A stretch of 64,000 bases of DNA from Paracoccus methylovorus (GCF_016919705.1 NZ_CP070368.1:372001-436000); one strand, 5' to 3'. Counted from the stretch's first letter, positions 38,013 to 46,992 are shown. The notes: generated from the sequence alone by a model not told the origin. Numbers and translations: made by a program.

Positions 38013-38792
38013 ATGGTCCAACTTACCCTTCCCAAGAACAGCCGCATGCGGGTCGGCAAGACCTGGCCCAAACCCCAGGGCGCCACGAATATCCGCCGTT
38101 TCAACATCTATCGCTGGGATCCCGATACCGGAGAGAACCCGCGCATCGACACCTATTTCCTTGATATGGACAAATGCGGTCCCATGATTCTGGACGCGCT
38201 GATCAAGATCAAGAATGAGATCGACCCAACGCTGACTTTCCGCCGCTCCTGCCGCGAGGGGATCTGCGGTTCCTGCGCGATGAATATCGACGGTGGCAAC
38301 CACCTGGCCTGCATTTATGGCATGGACGAGGTGAAGGGCGACGTGAACATCTATCCGCTGCCCCACATGCCGGTGGTCAAGGATCTGATACCCGACCTGA
38401 CGCATTTCTACGCCCAGCATGCCTCGGTCCAGCCCTATCTGATTACGGAAACGCCGACCCCGGACAAAGAGTGGCGCCAGTCGATCGAGGATCGCAAGAA
38501 GCTGGACGGTCTTTATGAATGCGTGATGTGTGCCTGTTGCTCGACTTCCTGCCCCAGCTATTGGTGGAATGGCGATCGTTACCTGGGGCCGGCGGCGCTT
38601 CTGCATGCCTATCGCTGGATCATCGACAGCCGCGATGAGGCGACGGGCGATCGTCTGGATTCGCTGGAGGACCCGTTCAAGCTTTATCGGTGCCACACGA
38701 TCATGAACTGCACGAATACCTGTCCCAAAGGGCTGAACCCCGCCAAGGCCATCGCCTCGATCAAGCATATGATGGTGGACCGTATCGTCTGA
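38013..38792 (+). CDS. sdhB: Succinate dehydrogenase iron-sulfur subunit
   Basis: SdhB carries electrons from FAD to ubiquinone through three iron-sulfur clusters. The 259-residue protein has the [2Fe-2S] motif [16 protein letters not shown], the [4Fe-4S] motif [16 protein letters not shown], and the [3Fe-4S] residues [17 protein letters not shown]. The tryptophan pair after SCPSY lies in the quinone site. A GGAGAG site precedes ATG 38013. It ends the sdh operon. Confidence 0.98.
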   Translation: MVQLTLPKNSRMRVGKTWPKPQGATNIRRFNIYRWDPDTGENPRIDTYFLDMDKCGPMILDALIKIKNEIDPTLTFRRSCREGICGSCAMNIDGGNHLACIYGMDEVKGDVNIYPLPHMPVVKDLIPDLTHFYAQHASVQPYLITETPTPDKEWRQSIEDRKKLDGLYECVMCACCSTSCPSYWWNGDRYLGPAALLHAYRWIIDSRDEATGDRLDSLEDPFKLYRCHTIMNCTNTCPKGLNPAKAIASIKHMMVDRIV

Positions 38793-38921
38793 TTTGCATG
38801 CCGGTCATGGCCGGTATGTCGCGTTATGCCGTTTGACGCCGCGTCGCAGAACTGGATTTCTCTGCTGCGCGGCGTTATCTTTTCGGTCGGGGAGAGCAAA
38901 CGTCCACCCGGAGACTTTCGG

Positions 38922-39083
38922 ATGAAAACCCTTGCCGAAACGCAAAAACCAAGCGCCAAACTGGCCGTGCTGAAACCGGCCAAGGCAGAAAATCGTGCGG
39001 CGCTGGCCGTGCTGGAGCAGATGTACGGATATTTCAGCTTCGATCCGATGCCGATGGAAGCCGATATCCGCCAAGCTGCCTGA
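38922..39083 (+). CDS. Small conserved-looking protein downstream of sdhB
   Basis: From ATG 38922, behind GGAGACTTTCGG, the product is 53 residues: MKTLAETQKPSAKLAVLKPA, then a lysine- and alanine-rich middle, and a C-terminus with EQMYGYFSFDPMPMEADI. It is charged, without a membrane segment. The function is unknown. A strong terminator follows at 39118, which supports expression. Confidence 0.55.
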   Translation: MKTLAETQKPSAKLAVLKPAKAENRAALAVLEQMYGYFSFDPMPMEADIRQAA

Positions 39084-39117
39084 ACGCGGCTCTTTCGCTC
39101 GCCCATGCGAGCCTTTC

Positions 39118-39150
39118 AGCGCGGCTTCCCGGCCGCGCTTTTGTTTTTGT
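39118..39150 (+). terminator. Rho-independent terminator after the small gene
   Basis: AGCGCGGC (39118-39125) and GCCGCGCT (39132-39139) pair around a six-base loop, followed by TTTGTTTTTGT. It would end transcripts from the sdh operon and the small downstream gene. Confidence 0.8.
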
Positions 39151-39175
39151 CGCCGCTCTTGCTGCACGTTTTCTT

Positions 39176-39237
39176 GGGTATTTTTACAACGAAGAAGTTG
39201 CAGGCTGTGTCTGGGCTTCTCTGTTGTTTAAATACCC
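39176..39237. repeat. Two inverted GGGTATTT core copies
   Basis: GGGTATTTTTACAACGAAGA lies at 39176-39195 and an opposite copy, GTTGTTTAAATACCC, at 39223-39237. They form an inverted pair about 25 bases apart in the gap between the small gene and the DUF1989 gene. Confidence 0.5.
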
Positions 39238-39322
39238 CGGCAACAGGCGAGCCGGGCCTGGCGAGGCGGGGCTTCAGCGCCAAGGCTTGCGATAAGGGGG
39301 AGCGGCGCTTAGCATTCGTCAC

Positions 39323-40156
39323 ATGACCCACATTACTCCTGATGACGCCGCCGCTCGCCGGGCCGTTCGCCCGGTTATTTGTTACCCAAACGAAACGCTT
39401 CCTGATCCGGACCTGCCCGGTTTGCAGGCGATACGGCTGACGGCACGAAAAGCCGGAGAATGTATGATCCCGCCCCGAGAGGCGCGCTGTTTTCATGTTC
39501 CGGCAGGACATTTCTTTCGCATTACCAGCGTCGAAGGGCCGCAGGTCGGGGATTTGAATCTGTGGTCCGCTGCGGCTCCGCAAGAGCGGTTCTATTCCGG
39601 CAAGACACGGGCGCTGCACGGCTCGCATCTGACGCGTGGGGCTCGCATGTGGTCAAGCTTTCCGCATTTGCGCCCCATGGCCACCGTCACCCAAGACACA
39701 TTGGAGTGGTACGGTATCGATGAATATGGCGGCTCGGTGCATGACGTGATCGGGACGCGGTGCGACCCCTATACGCATCACCTGCTCAACGGGCATGATT
39801 ATCATCATTGTTGCCATTCCAATCTTGTGAATGCGCTCATGGCCGAGTTGAATCTGATACGCGGCGAGGCCGAGCCCTTGGTGCACGATGTCCTGAATGT
39901 CTTCATGTGCACCGGCTTTACCCGCGACACGGGCCAGTATTTCATGAAGGCAAGTCCGGTGCGTCCTGGCGACTACATCGAGTTCTTTGCCGAAATCGAT
40001 CTGATAGGCGGGCTTTCAGCTTGTCCGGGTGGCGATTGCGGCAGCGCACATTCCAGTGACGCCGCCGCCTGCCATCCGTTGTTGGTCGAGATTTATGCGC
40101 CGGCCCAGACCATGGTGCGCCCGCAGTCCGGACCAAACGACTATCGCTGGCCTTAG
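39323..40156 (+). CDS. DUF1989 (urea carboxylase-associated family) protein
   Basis: The 277-residue protein has the family stretches FRITSVEGPQVGDLNLWSA, GTRCDPYTHHLLNG, HHCCHSNLVNAL, and CPGGDCGSAHSSDAAACHPL near the end. The many cysteines and histidines could bind a metal, but the function is not firmly established. Family members often lie with urea carboxylase or amino-acid genes, which are absent here. The stop overlaps that of the convergent hydrolase gene. Confidence 0.8.
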   Translation: MTHITPDDAAARRAVRPVICYPNETLPDPDLPGLQAIRLTARKAGECMIPPREARCFHVPAGHFFRITSVEGPQVGDLNLWSAAAPQERFYSGKTRALHGSHLTRGARMWSSFPHLRPMATVTQDTLEWYGIDEYGGSVHDVIGTRCDPYTHHLLNGHDYHHCCHSNLVNALMAELNLIRGEAEPLVHDVLNVFMCTGFTRDTGQYFMKASPVRPGDYIEFFAEIDLIGGLSACPGGDCGSAHSSDAAACHPLLVEIYAPAQTMVRPQSGPNDYRWP

Positions 40157-40845
40157 AGCGAGATTGGCTCCATCACCTCGGGCTCGATCACCTTGACGCC
40201 GGGCAGGCCGGCCTTCAGCGCCTCGGCACTCTGCTCCAGCAGCGGGAAGGTCTTGTAATGGCAGGGGATCACGGTCTTGAAGTTGAAGTATTTCCGCGCC
40301 GCCCATGCTGCGCGATCCATGTCCATGGTGAAATGTCCGCCTGCGCACAGGATGCCGATGTCGGGCTGATGATACTCGCCCATCCATGCCATGTCGGCCA
40401 TGATGTCCGTATCGCCTGATACATAGATCACATGGCCTTCCCCCGCGATCATATAGCCCGATTCATGGCCGGCATAGACCGGCCCCTCATTCCCGTCGAA
40501 GGAAGAGGAGTGGCTTGCATTCACCATCGTTACCTTCGCCCCGCCCAGATCGACCGTGCCGCCTTTGTTGAAGCCCAACCCCTCGACGCTCTGATGCGTC
40601 TGCCAGGTGTTGATCAGGTCGTAGATGCCGACCACCGGAATCTTGAGCTCACGCGCGATGGAAAGGGTGTCGCCGGTATGATCGCCGTGACCGTGGGTCA
40701 GCAGAATATGGGTGGCGCCGCGGATCGCCTCGTCGCGCTTGTCCTCGGGAAAGACCGGATTGCCGGAAAGCCAGGGGTCGATCAGGATTACCGCCTGTTC
40801 GATTTCCAGCCGGAAGCCGGAGTGGCCAAGCCAGGTCAGTTTCAT
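40153..40845 (-). CDS. UPF0173 metal-dependent hydrolase (metallo-beta-lactamase fold)
   Basis: The 230-residue protein starts MKLTWLGHSGFRLEI at ATG 40845, behind AAAAGGAG. The metal motif is LLTHGHGDHTGD at about residues 48-59, and later ligands are in NASHSSSFDG, SGDTDIM and IPCHYKTFP. It follows the UPF0173 family closely. The substrate is unknown. The long upstream ORF extension reaches into the gatC promoter region and was rejected. Confidence 0.9.
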   Translation of the reverse strand: MKLTWLGHSGFRLEIEQAVILIDPWLSGNPVFPEDKRDEAIRGATHILLTHGHGDHTGDTLSIARELKIPVVGIYDLINTWQTHQSVEGLGFNKGGTVDLGGAKVTMVNASHSSSFDGNEGPVYAGHESGYMIAGEGHVIYVSGDTDIMADMAWMGEYHQPDIGILCAGGHFTMDMDRAAWAARKYFNFKTVIPCHYKTFPLLEQSAEALKAGLPGVKVIEPEVMEPISL

Positions 40846-40975
40846 GGGAAGGCTCCTTTTCTTGCGCTGCCGCATCCTGCCAAGCCGCCGGGCGGTCGTA
40901 AAGTTCCGCCTGCACGGGTCCTTGCCCCGCCCCGGCCGCCCCGGTAAAACCCGGCCCAAGCGAAAGGAGCCTCTC

Positions 40976-41263
40976 ATGGCGATCACCGAGGACGAAGCCC
41001 GCAAGGTCGCGCATCTGGCGCGGATTGCGGTCAAGGACGCCGACCTGCCCGCGCTGGCGCAGGAGTTGAACGGCATCCTGCATTTCATGGAACAGCTGAA
41101 CGAGGTCGATGTCGATGGCGTGGAGCCGATGACTGGCGTTGAGCCGATGCGTCTTAAGCGTCGTCAGGACATCGTCACCGATGGCGAGATGCAGGACCTG
41201 ATCCTGAAAAACGCGCCCGATGCGCGCGAGGGCTTCTTTGCCGTGCCGAAGGTGGTGGAATGA
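40976..41263 (+). CDS. gatC: Aspartyl/glutamyl-tRNA amidotransferase subunit C
   Basis: GatC is the small subunit that stabilises GatA and GatB of the tRNA-dependent amidotransferase. The 95-residue protein shows [17 protein letters not shown] at the start, [20 protein letters not shown] and the C-terminal [17 protein letters not shown] 40976 follows AAAGGAG. It overlaps gatA by four bases. gatB is not in the window. Confidence 0.96.
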   Translation: MAITEDEARKVAHLARIAVKDADLPALAQELNGILHFMEQLNEVDVDGVEPMTGVEPMRLKRRQDIVTDGEMQDLILKNAPDAREGFFAVPKVVE

Positions 41264-42741
41264 GCGATCTGAACAAACTGACCATTGCCGAGGCCCGCGA
41301 CGGGTTGCGCAAGGGCGATTTCACCAGCGTCCAACTGACCGATGCCTGCCTTGGCGCTATCGAGGCTGCGGGTGCGCTGAACGCCTATTGCCACAGGACG
41401 CCTGAAAAGGCGCGCGAGATGGCGGCGACGGCTGACAAGCGCATTGCTGCGGGCGGTGCACCCGGCATGTGCGGCATCCCCTTGGGCATCAAGGACTTGT
41501 TCTGCACCAAGGGCGTCCCCTCGCAGGCGGCGAGCCGGATTCTGGAAGGTTTCCTGCCGCAATATGAATCGACCGTGACCCAGAACCTTTGGGATGCCGG
41601 GGCGGTCATGCTGGGCAAGCTCAGCATGGACGAATTCGCCATGGGCTCGTCGAATGAAAGTGCCTGCTATGGCCCGGTGGTGAGCCCCTGGAAGGTCGAT
41701 GACCGGCAGTTGACGCCGGGCGGCTCTTCGGGTGGCTCCGCGACGGCGGTGGCGGCGGATCTGTGTCTGGCCGCAACCGGCACGGATACCGGCGGCTCGA
41801 TCCGCCAGCCGGCAGCCTTTACCGGCACGGTGGGGCTGAAGCCCACCTATGGCCGGGTCAGCCGCTGGGGCGTGATTGCATTCGCCAGTTCGCTGGATCA
41901 GGCCGGGCCAATGACCAAATCGGTGCGCGACGCGGCGATCATGCTGGGCGCCATGGCTTCGGTCGACGCCAAGGATTCGACCAGTGCCGAGCGGGAGGTG
42001 CCGGATTACGAAGCCGCCCTGACCGGCGATATCCGCGGCAAACGGATCGGCATTCCGCGCGAATATCGCATGGATGGCATGTCGGACGAGATCGACGGGC
42101 TTTGGCACAAGGCGGCCGAGATGCTGCGCGACGCCGGCGCAGAAGTGGTGGATATCAGCCTGCCGCATACGAAATATGCGCTGCCGGCCTATTACGTCAT
42201 TGCCCCGGCCGAGGCCTCGTCGAACCTCGCCCGCTATGACGGAGTGCGCTATGGTCGCCGTGCCCGGCTGGGCGCGGGCGATGGCGTGGTCGAGATGTAT
42301 GAAAAGACCCGCGCCGAAGGCTTTGGCCCCGAGGTGCAGCGCCGCGTCATGATCGGCACCTATGTGCTGTCGGCGGGTTTCTATGACGCTTATTACAACC
42401 GCGCCCGCAAGGTCCGTGCACTGATCAAGCGCGATTTCGACCAGGTCTATGCTGATGGTATCGATGCGATCCTGACACCTGCCACCCCCAGCGCCGCATT
42501 CGGTCTGGGCGAGATGTCGGGCAAGGACCCGGTCGAAATGTATCTGAACGACGTTTTCACCGTCACGGTGAACCTGGCCGGCCTGCCGGGTATTTCGGTG
42601 CCGGTGGGGCTGGACCGGCAAGGTCTGCCGCTGGGCATGCAGTTGATCGGCCGGCCTTGGGACGAGGGCGGGCTGTTGAATCTTGCGCAAAGCCTCGAAT
42701 CTGCGGCAGGGTTCAGGGCGAAACCCTCGCGCTGGTGGTAA
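41260..42741 (+). CDS. gatA: Aspartyl/glutamyl-tRNA amidotransferase subunit A
   Basis: GatA releases ammonia from glutamine for conversion of misacylated Glu-tRNA-Gln or Asp-tRNA-Asn. The 493-residue amidase has the catalytic lysine in IPLGIKDLF, the glycine- and serine-rich [13 protein letters not shown] with the cis-serine, and [14 protein letters not shown] with the nucleophile serine. Coupled to gatC (ATGA). Confidence 0.97.
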   Translation: MSDLNKLTIAEARDGLRKGDFTSVQLTDACLGAIEAAGALNAYCHRTPEKAREMAATADKRIAAGGAPGMCGIPLGIKDLFCTKGVPSQAASRILEGFLPQYESTVTQNLWDAGAVMLGKLSMDEFAMGSSNESACYGPVVSPWKVDDRQLTPGGSSGGSATAVAADLCLAATGTDTGGSIRQPAAFTGTVGLKPTYGRVSRWGVIAFASSLDQAGPMTKSVRDAAIMLGAMASVDAKDSTSAEREVPDYEAALTGDIRGKRIGIPREYRMDGMSDEIDGLWHKAAEMLRDAGAEVVDISLPHTKYALPAYYVIAPAEASSNLARYDGVRYGRRARLGAGDGVVEMYEKTRAEGFGPEVQRRVMIGTYVLSAGFYDAYYNRARKVRALIKRDFDQVYADGIDAILTPATPSAAFGLGEMSGKDPVEMYLNDVFTVTVNLAGLPGISVPVGLDRQGLPLGMQLIGRPWDEGGLLNLAQSLESAAGFRAKPSRWW

Positions 42742-42764
42742 CCGGCCTTAAACGGGAGAGTCCG

Positions 42765-43286
42765 ATGCGGAACCTGGCGATTCTGGCAGTGCTTGGCCTT
42801 GCTGCCTGCGGCGAAAATACCGGCTGGAACCCGAATTACAGCGCCATGCATAATGGTTCCCCCTATGCCGAATACCTGCAAGCGCGCGAAGGCGCGCTGC
42901 AGGGCAAGGGTGCGGTGCCTAAGGTCATTCCCGTTCAACTGCCTGCGCAGGCCCCGACCGCTGCCGAAATCGCCGGGACTTCGGTGAAGCAGCCGGCCGC
43001 AGGCGCGCCAGTTGCCGCCCCGGCAACGCCGCAGGCTGTGCCCCCGACGCTGGCCCATTACGCGCAGCAGGAAACGCAGGCCCCCGGAACCCGGAAATAC
43101 CAGCGCAGCGGCGGTTCCGAATCGACAGCGGCGCGCGCTTGCCGCAGCTATGCCAGCGCGGATGGGGCACAGGCCGCTTTTCTTGCAGCAGGCGGGCCGG
43201 TGATCGATCCGCAAGGACTGGACCCGGATGGCGACGGCTTCGTCTGTGGCTGGGATCCGCGTCCACTGCGTCAATCCGGGCTTTGA
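42765..43286 (+). CDS. Lipoprotein with a C-terminal excalibur-like motif
   Basis: The 173-residue protein has a lipoprotein signal peptide (MRNLAILAVLGLAACG, Cys15). A long alanine- and proline-rich linker spans about residues 60-115. The C-terminal 45 residues hold ARACRSYASADGAQAAF and DPDGDGFVCGWDP, which matches the pattern of excalibur calcium-binding motifs (two cysteines and DxDxDG). It follows gatA closely. The role is unknown, perhaps at the cell surface. Confidence 0.72.
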   Translation: MRNLAILAVLGLAACGENTGWNPNYSAMHNGSPYAEYLQAREGALQGKGAVPKVIPVQLPAQAPTAAEIAGTSVKQPAAGAPVAAPATPQAVPPTLAHYAQQETQAPGTRKYQRSGGSESTAARACRSYASADGAQAAFLAAGGPVIDPQGLDPDGDGFVCGWDPRPLRQSGL

Positions 43287-43951
43287 GCCTGTCGCCCAAT
43301 CACGGCGACCGGCGTGGACAGCAGCCGGAATTGGTCGTGATTCATTATACCGGGATGGCGGACGGCCCTTCGGCCCGCGAACGGCTTTGCGATCCATCTG
43401 CCGAGGTGAGCGCGCACTGGCTGATCCATGAAGACGGGCTGACAGATGCATTGGTGCCCGAGGATCGCCGTGCCTGGCATGCGGGCGCAGGCTCGTGGCA
43501 AGGGCGCGAGGATGTGAATTCGCGCAGCATCGGCATCGAACTGGTCAACCCCGGCGACCGCCCTTTTCCTGAACCGCAGATGACGGCGCTGGAGGCTTTG
43601 CTGCGCGGCATCATGTCGCGCTGGTCGATCGGCCCTGCGGCGGTCATTGCCCACTCCGATATGGCGCCGGGACGCAAGATCGACCCCGGCCCGAGATTTG
43701 ATTGGTGCCGGTTGGCCTTGCAGGGGCTGGCGATCTGGCCAGAAGGCGTGGGCGTGGATATGCCGCTGGCCGAAAGTCTGACCGATATCGGCTATCCTGA
43801 TGTCCCGGCGAGGCTTGCGGCATTCCGCCTGCGCTTTCGCCCTTGGGCCGATGGCCCCGAGGATGCCTTGGATAGGCGAGCGGCGGCGGCGCTGGCTCAG
43901 AGTCTGGCGAAAAGCGCCTCGATCCGGCGGGTCTCGGCTTCCGATCCATAG
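43283..43951 (+). CDS. AmpD-like N-acetylmuramoyl-L-alanine amidase
   Basis: This zinc amidase releases the peptide stem from muramyl-peptides. Ligand motifs are LVVIHYTGM near the start and VIAHSDMAPGRKIDPGPRFDW near residue 130, with EDRRAWHAGAGSW and SIGIELVNPG between. It is about 222 residues. There is no ATG near the start; I use TTG 43283, which overlaps the previous stop (TTGA). The last 55 bases overlap the 3' end of the convergent rlmJ. No signal peptide is visible, so it is probably cytoplasmic recycling, as for AmpD. Confidence 0.82.
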   Translation: MSLSPNHGDRRGQQPELVVIHYTGMADGPSARERLCDPSAEVSAHWLIHEDGLTDALVPEDRRAWHAGAGSWQGREDVNSRSIGIELVNPGDRPFPEPQMTALEALLRGIMSRWSIGPAAVIAHSDMAPGRKIDPGPRFDWCRLALQGLAIWPEGVGVDMPLAESLTDIGYPDVPARLAAFRLRFRPWADGPEDALDRRAAAALAQSLAKSASIRRVSASDP

Positions 43952-44673
43952 GGCGGGTTCAGCACGAACATGCCAGAGCCGACCATGCCGTGACCGGCCC
44001 GGGCGGGTGGAAAGCGCACCTCGGACAGCAATGCGTCGGGATGGTCGCTGCGCAGCGCCTGGATCATGGGCGCATGGCGGTTGTCGGTCAGCAGCGGATA
44101 CCACAGCACGATCACGCCGATATTCCACTTGCGCGCGAGTTTGGAGATATGGCGGGGAATGGCGGTGTAATCGGCCTTGACCTCATAGCTGGGGTCGATC
44201 AGCAGCAGCCCCCGGCGCGGCGTGGGTGGACAGACTGCCTGCGCCATCTGGAAGCCGTCCTGACGGTGCAGATGTGCAAAATCCGTGATCTCTGACAGTG
44301 CCTGATGCTCGGTTGGATGCAGTTCGGCCAGATGCGTCACATCGCCCGGACGCAGGAAATGCCGCGCGATCAGGGGTGAACCGGGATAGGCCGTGGCACC
44401 GTATTCGGCGCGGACGGCATCCAACGCCTGACATAGCGGGTGATCGGCGGGAAGCCAGTTTTCGGACAGCGCACGGGTGATGCCGTTTGCCGCCTCTCCG
44501 GTCTTGTCGGCCTCGGCCGAGGTCAGGTCGTAAAGCCCGCGTCCTGCATGGGTTTCCAGATAGCTAAGCGGTTTGGGCTTGGCCGTCAGATAGGCCAGCA
44601 TCGACGCCAGCAGCGCATGCTTGTGCAGATCGGCCAGATTCCCGGCATGATAGGCGTGCTGATAGGACAACAT
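43897..44673 (-). CDS. rlmJ: 23S rRNA (adenine2030-N6)-methyltransferase RlmJ
   Basis: RlmJ methylates A2030 of 23S rRNA. The 258-residue protein starts MLSYQHAYHAGNLADLHKH, the family N-terminus, and has the SAM region SYLETHAGRGLYDL and the catalytic motif. That motif reads LLLIDPSYEVK rather than the usual DPPYE, so one proline is replaced by serine. The 3' end overlaps the convergent amidase gene by 55 bases. It starts 27 bases beyond the tail of the small-RNA array. Confidence 0.92.
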   Translation of the reverse strand: MLSYQHAYHAGNLADLHKHALLASMLAYLTAKPKPLSYLETHAGRGLYDLTSAEADKTGEAANGITRALSENWLPADHPLCQALDAVRAEYGATAYPGSPLIARHFLRPGDVTHLAELHPTEHQALSEITDFAHLHRQDGFQMAQAVCPPTPRRGLLLIDPSYEVKADYTAIPRHISKLARKWNIGVIVLWYPLLTDNRHAPMIQALRSDHPDALLSEVRFPPARAGHGMVGSGMFVLNPPYGSEAETRRIEALFARL

Positions 44674-44699
44674 GTCCCGCGATTAACCCGATAGCCCGG

Positions 44700-44745
44700 A
44701 AATGAAAAGCGGCGGCGCCCAGGGAGGAGGAGGGGGCACCGCCGC
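44700..44745 (-). terminator. Terminator formed by the last array hairpin
   Basis: The stem GCGGCGG-C/T-GCCC at 44709-44745 is followed on the minus strand by TTTTCATTT. It is the tenth stem-loop of the array and also the likely 3' end of the whole DUF1127-array transcript. Confidence 0.75.
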
Positions 44746-45128
44746 GCAACGCTGGCCCAGGGAGGAGGAGGGGCCGCGTATGGGGTGCGGCAATGGCAGG
44801 GAGGAGGAAGCCATTACCGCGTGCTGACGATCCCAGGGAGGAGGAGGACCGTCGCATTCCGTCCCGCACCGAGGCGGGGATTTTGGCAGCGCCCTCCAGG
44901 GAGGAGGAGGGGAGGGCGCTGCGCATAACGGGAAGCCCAGGGAGGAGGAGGGGCTTCTCCGTATAGGTTTGGCGGCATCCTCAGGGAGGAGGAGGAGGAG
45001 GCTGCCGCCGTAACCGCGAGACCCAGGGAGAAGGAGGGATCTCGCCGTATAAAGTGGCGGCACCCTCAGGGAGGAGGAGGGAGGATGCCGCCTGAACCCG
45101 GACCCAAGGGAGGAGGAGTGGGTCGGGT
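44709..45128 (-). ncRNA. Array of ten CcsR/cuckoo-type stem-loop small RNAs
   Basis: Ten tandem stem-loops occur at 45096-45128, 45056-45092, 45016-45045, 44971-45009, 44928-44962, 44886-44922, 44823-44855, 44787-44820, 44749-44779 and 44709-44745. Each has arms of about 8-12 bases that differ between units but pair within a unit, and each loop on the minus strand carries CCTCCTCCC or a close variant (the third reads CTCCTTCTCCC; the eighth begins with TT). This is the conserved loop motif of the CcsR RNAs of Rhodobacter sphaeroides, which are processed from a transcript with a DUF1127 gene. The loops resemble the anti-Shine-Dalgarno sequence. The period is about 42 bases. The array starts 10 bases after the DUF1127 stop. 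Confidence 0.85.
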
Positions 45129-45138
45129 GTTCCGTTTC

Positions 45139-45369
45139 TTATTTCGTTCCCCAGGCGGCTTCATAAGCCACGCTGCGGATATTGCTGCGGTTCAGGCCCA
45201 GGTCGTCCAGTTCGCGGGTCGACAGGTCTGCCAGTTCCCGCAGGGTCTGGCGATAGACCGCGCGGCGGGCCATATAGTCGCGGGCGTTGGCCACGAATTT
45301 CGCGATCGCGCCGTTGCCAGCGATGCCGTTGCGGTGCGTACCGCCATGGATCAGATCGAGAACAGCCAT
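45139..45369 (-). CDS. ccaF1: DUF1127 protein, CcaF1 homologue
   Basis: The 76-residue protein starts MAVLDLIHGGTHRNGIAGNG at ATG 45369; an in-frame GTG three codons earlier is less likely. The DUF1127 domain is in the C-terminal half: RQTLRELADLSTRELDDLGL followed by NRSNI. In Rhodobacter sphaeroides the matching protein CcaF1 binds RNA and affects maturation of CcsR and UpsM small RNAs. The gene heads the stem-loop array on the same strand, so both are expected from one transcript. Confidence 0.85.
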   Translation of the reverse strand: MAVLDLIHGGTHRNGIAGNGAIAKFVANARDYMARRAVYRQTLRELADLSTRELDDLGLNRSNIRSVAYEAAWGTK

Positions 45370-45432
45370 TTCATACACTCTTTCGTCTTGCGGATGGCGC
45401 GGTCGGTTTTTCCTGTCGCGCTGTTGAGAAGA

Positions 45433-45460
45433 ACATGGCCCTTTTTCTGCATCTGCACAA
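45433..45460 (-). promoter_or_regulatory. Candidate promoter for the DUF1127-array transcript
   Basis: On the minus strand TTGTGC and CCATGT are separated by 16 bases, 64 bases before the ATG. In Rhodobacter the equivalent transcript uses RpoHI/RpoHII promoters, and TTG with a C-rich -10 suits these. The match is only by eye. The rest of the gap 45370-45696 is AT-rich near 45520-45600 and has no credible gene; it should also hold the mrp promoter. Confidence 0.4.
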
Positions 45461-45696
45461 CGGCCGCGGGCGAGATGCTGCTATGCAGAATCTACATGGC
45501 TGTTTCGGGGACACTGTTACAAAGCGTTAATAATCCGCGAATTTTTCAGATATTTTACAAGCTCAATCAAGTTTCTCTAGCAGGTGAGTCGTATTTTACG
45601 CGGGGTCACAAGCGGTTAGCGGTATCAGTCCGAGACGCGACTTGCCGATCCCGGCTCAAATTGCCATGCTGCGGGCGCTTTGAACCGGGGGTTGCC

Positions 45697-46803
45697 ATGA
45701 CGATATCGCGCGAACGTGTACTTCAGGAACTTGCTCAGATTGCGGTTCCGGGGGGCGGAAGCCTGGTATCGGAGGATCTCGTGCGCGCGCTCACCGTGGA
45801 ATCGGGGGTGGTGCGATTCGTCATCGAGGCGGCTGACGCGGCAACCGCCCGGGCCTTTGCCCCTGTGGAGGCCGAGGCCGAACGCCGACTTTCCGCACTG
45901 CCGGGCGTCGGGAAAGTGCAGATCGTCACAACCGCCCCTGCCGCTCCGCGCGGTGCCGCGCCGCAGGTGGTTGCGCGTTCGGGTGAAGGCGACGTGCCAC
46001 CCAGCCTGAAGATTGGCCGCCACCCGACACCGCAGGCCGGACCGGCACCGGTCAGCGGTGTGGCGCGTATCCTTGCCATCGGTTCGGGCAAAGGCGGGGT
46101 GGGTAAATCCACCCTGACCTCGAATCTCGCGGTGGCTCTGGCGCGCAAGGGACGCAGGGTCGGGCTGCTTGATGCCGATATCTATGGCCCTTCACAGCCC
46201 CGGATGCTGGGCCTGACCGGACAACGTCCGACCAGCGACGGCCAGATGATCGAGCCGCTGCACGCCCATGGGGTCACCGTCATGTCGCTGGGCCTGATGA
46301 TGAAGGAGGGCGAGGCGGTCGTCTGGCGCGGTCCCATGCTGATGGGCGCGCTGCAGCAGATGCTCAATCAGGTGAAATGGGGCGAGTTGGACGTGCTGTT
46401 GGTCGATCTGCCGCCGGGCACGGGGGATGTGCAACTGTCGCTGTGCCAAAAGGCGCAGGTCAGCGGTGCGATCATCGTCTCGACCCCGCAGGATGTGGCG
46501 TTGATCGACGCGCGCCGCGCCATCGACATGTTCGACAAGCTCAAGACCCCGGTGCTGGGGCTGGTCGAGAACATGTCCACCTATATCTGCCCGAACTGCG
46601 GTCACGAGGAGCATCTGTTCGGCCATGGCGGTGTCGCCGCCGAGGCGCAGAAGCTGGAATTGCCTTTCCTTGGCGAGATCCCGCTGAATCTGGACGTGCG
46701 CATGGCGGGCGACGCGGGCACGCCGGTCGCGGCCGGCGACGGCCCGGTGGCGCAATCCTTTGCCCGGCTCGCCGAGCGGCTGATTGCTGGTGGCATGGCG
46801 TAA
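45697..46803 (+). CDS. mrp: Mrp/ApbC-type iron-sulfur cluster carrier ATPase
   Basis: The 368-residue protein loads iron-sulfur clusters onto target enzymes. An N-terminal MIP18-like domain (about 1-75) is followed by a linker and the ATPase domain with the deviant Walker A GSGKGGVGKSTLTSNLAVAL, VDLPPGTGDVQLSL, and the cluster motif CPNCG at about 295-299. I start at ATG 45697, since the upstream reading frame runs into the array region. Confidence 0.95.
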   Translation: MTISRERVLQELAQIAVPGGGSLVSEDLVRALTVESGVVRFVIEAADAATARAFAPVEAEAERRLSALPGVGKVQIVTTAPAAPRGAAPQVVARSGEGDVPPSLKIGRHPTPQAGPAPVSGVARILAIGSGKGGVGKSTLTSNLAVALARKGRRVGLLDADIYGPSQPRMLGLTGQRPTSDGQMIEPLHAHGVTVMSLGLMMKEGEAVVWRGPMLMGALQQMLNQVKWGELDVLLVDLPPGTGDVQLSLCQKAQVSGAIIVSTPQDVALIDARRAIDMFDKLKTPVLGLVENMSTYICPNCGHEEHLFGHGGVAAEAQKLELPFLGEIPLNLDVRMAGDAGTPVAAGDGPVAQSFARLAERLIAGGMA

Positions 46804-46835
46804 AGCCCTTCCGCCGGCCCCGCGCTGCGGCGTTA

Positions 46836-46873
46836 TGGGAAAACACCGGAACAGTCTCTGGGAAATCATGGGA
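46836..46873 (+). promoter_or_regulatory. Putative MraZ-type boxes, distal cluster
   Basis: TGGGA is found at 46836, 46859 and 46869; the last two are exactly 10 bases apart with a five-base spacer, as in Escherichia coli MraZ operators. They lie about 580 bases before mraZ. Confidence 0.45.
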
Positions 46874-46992
46874 ATGACGCCGGGATTCCGAATCACCGGG
46901 CTGTGATTGCGTGTGATACCCCTCCGAATCGCGGGTTCTTTCCCCACCTTTGCGGTCCTGAGGCCCGCCAGCAGTGCGGCGGCGGACGATTC

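Noticed and set aside
44709..45128. CRISPR array
   Set aside because: The repeated part is only about 12 bases in a loop, the flanking arms are self-complementary, spacing is about 42 bases, and no cas genes are present. It fits RNA stem-loops, not repeats with spacers.
44709..45128. Row of ribosome binding sites (GGGAGGAGG) on the plus strand
   Set aside because: No start codons or reading frames follow the copies, and the stem pairing plus the DUF1127 gene on the minus strand indicate that the C-rich strand is the RNA.
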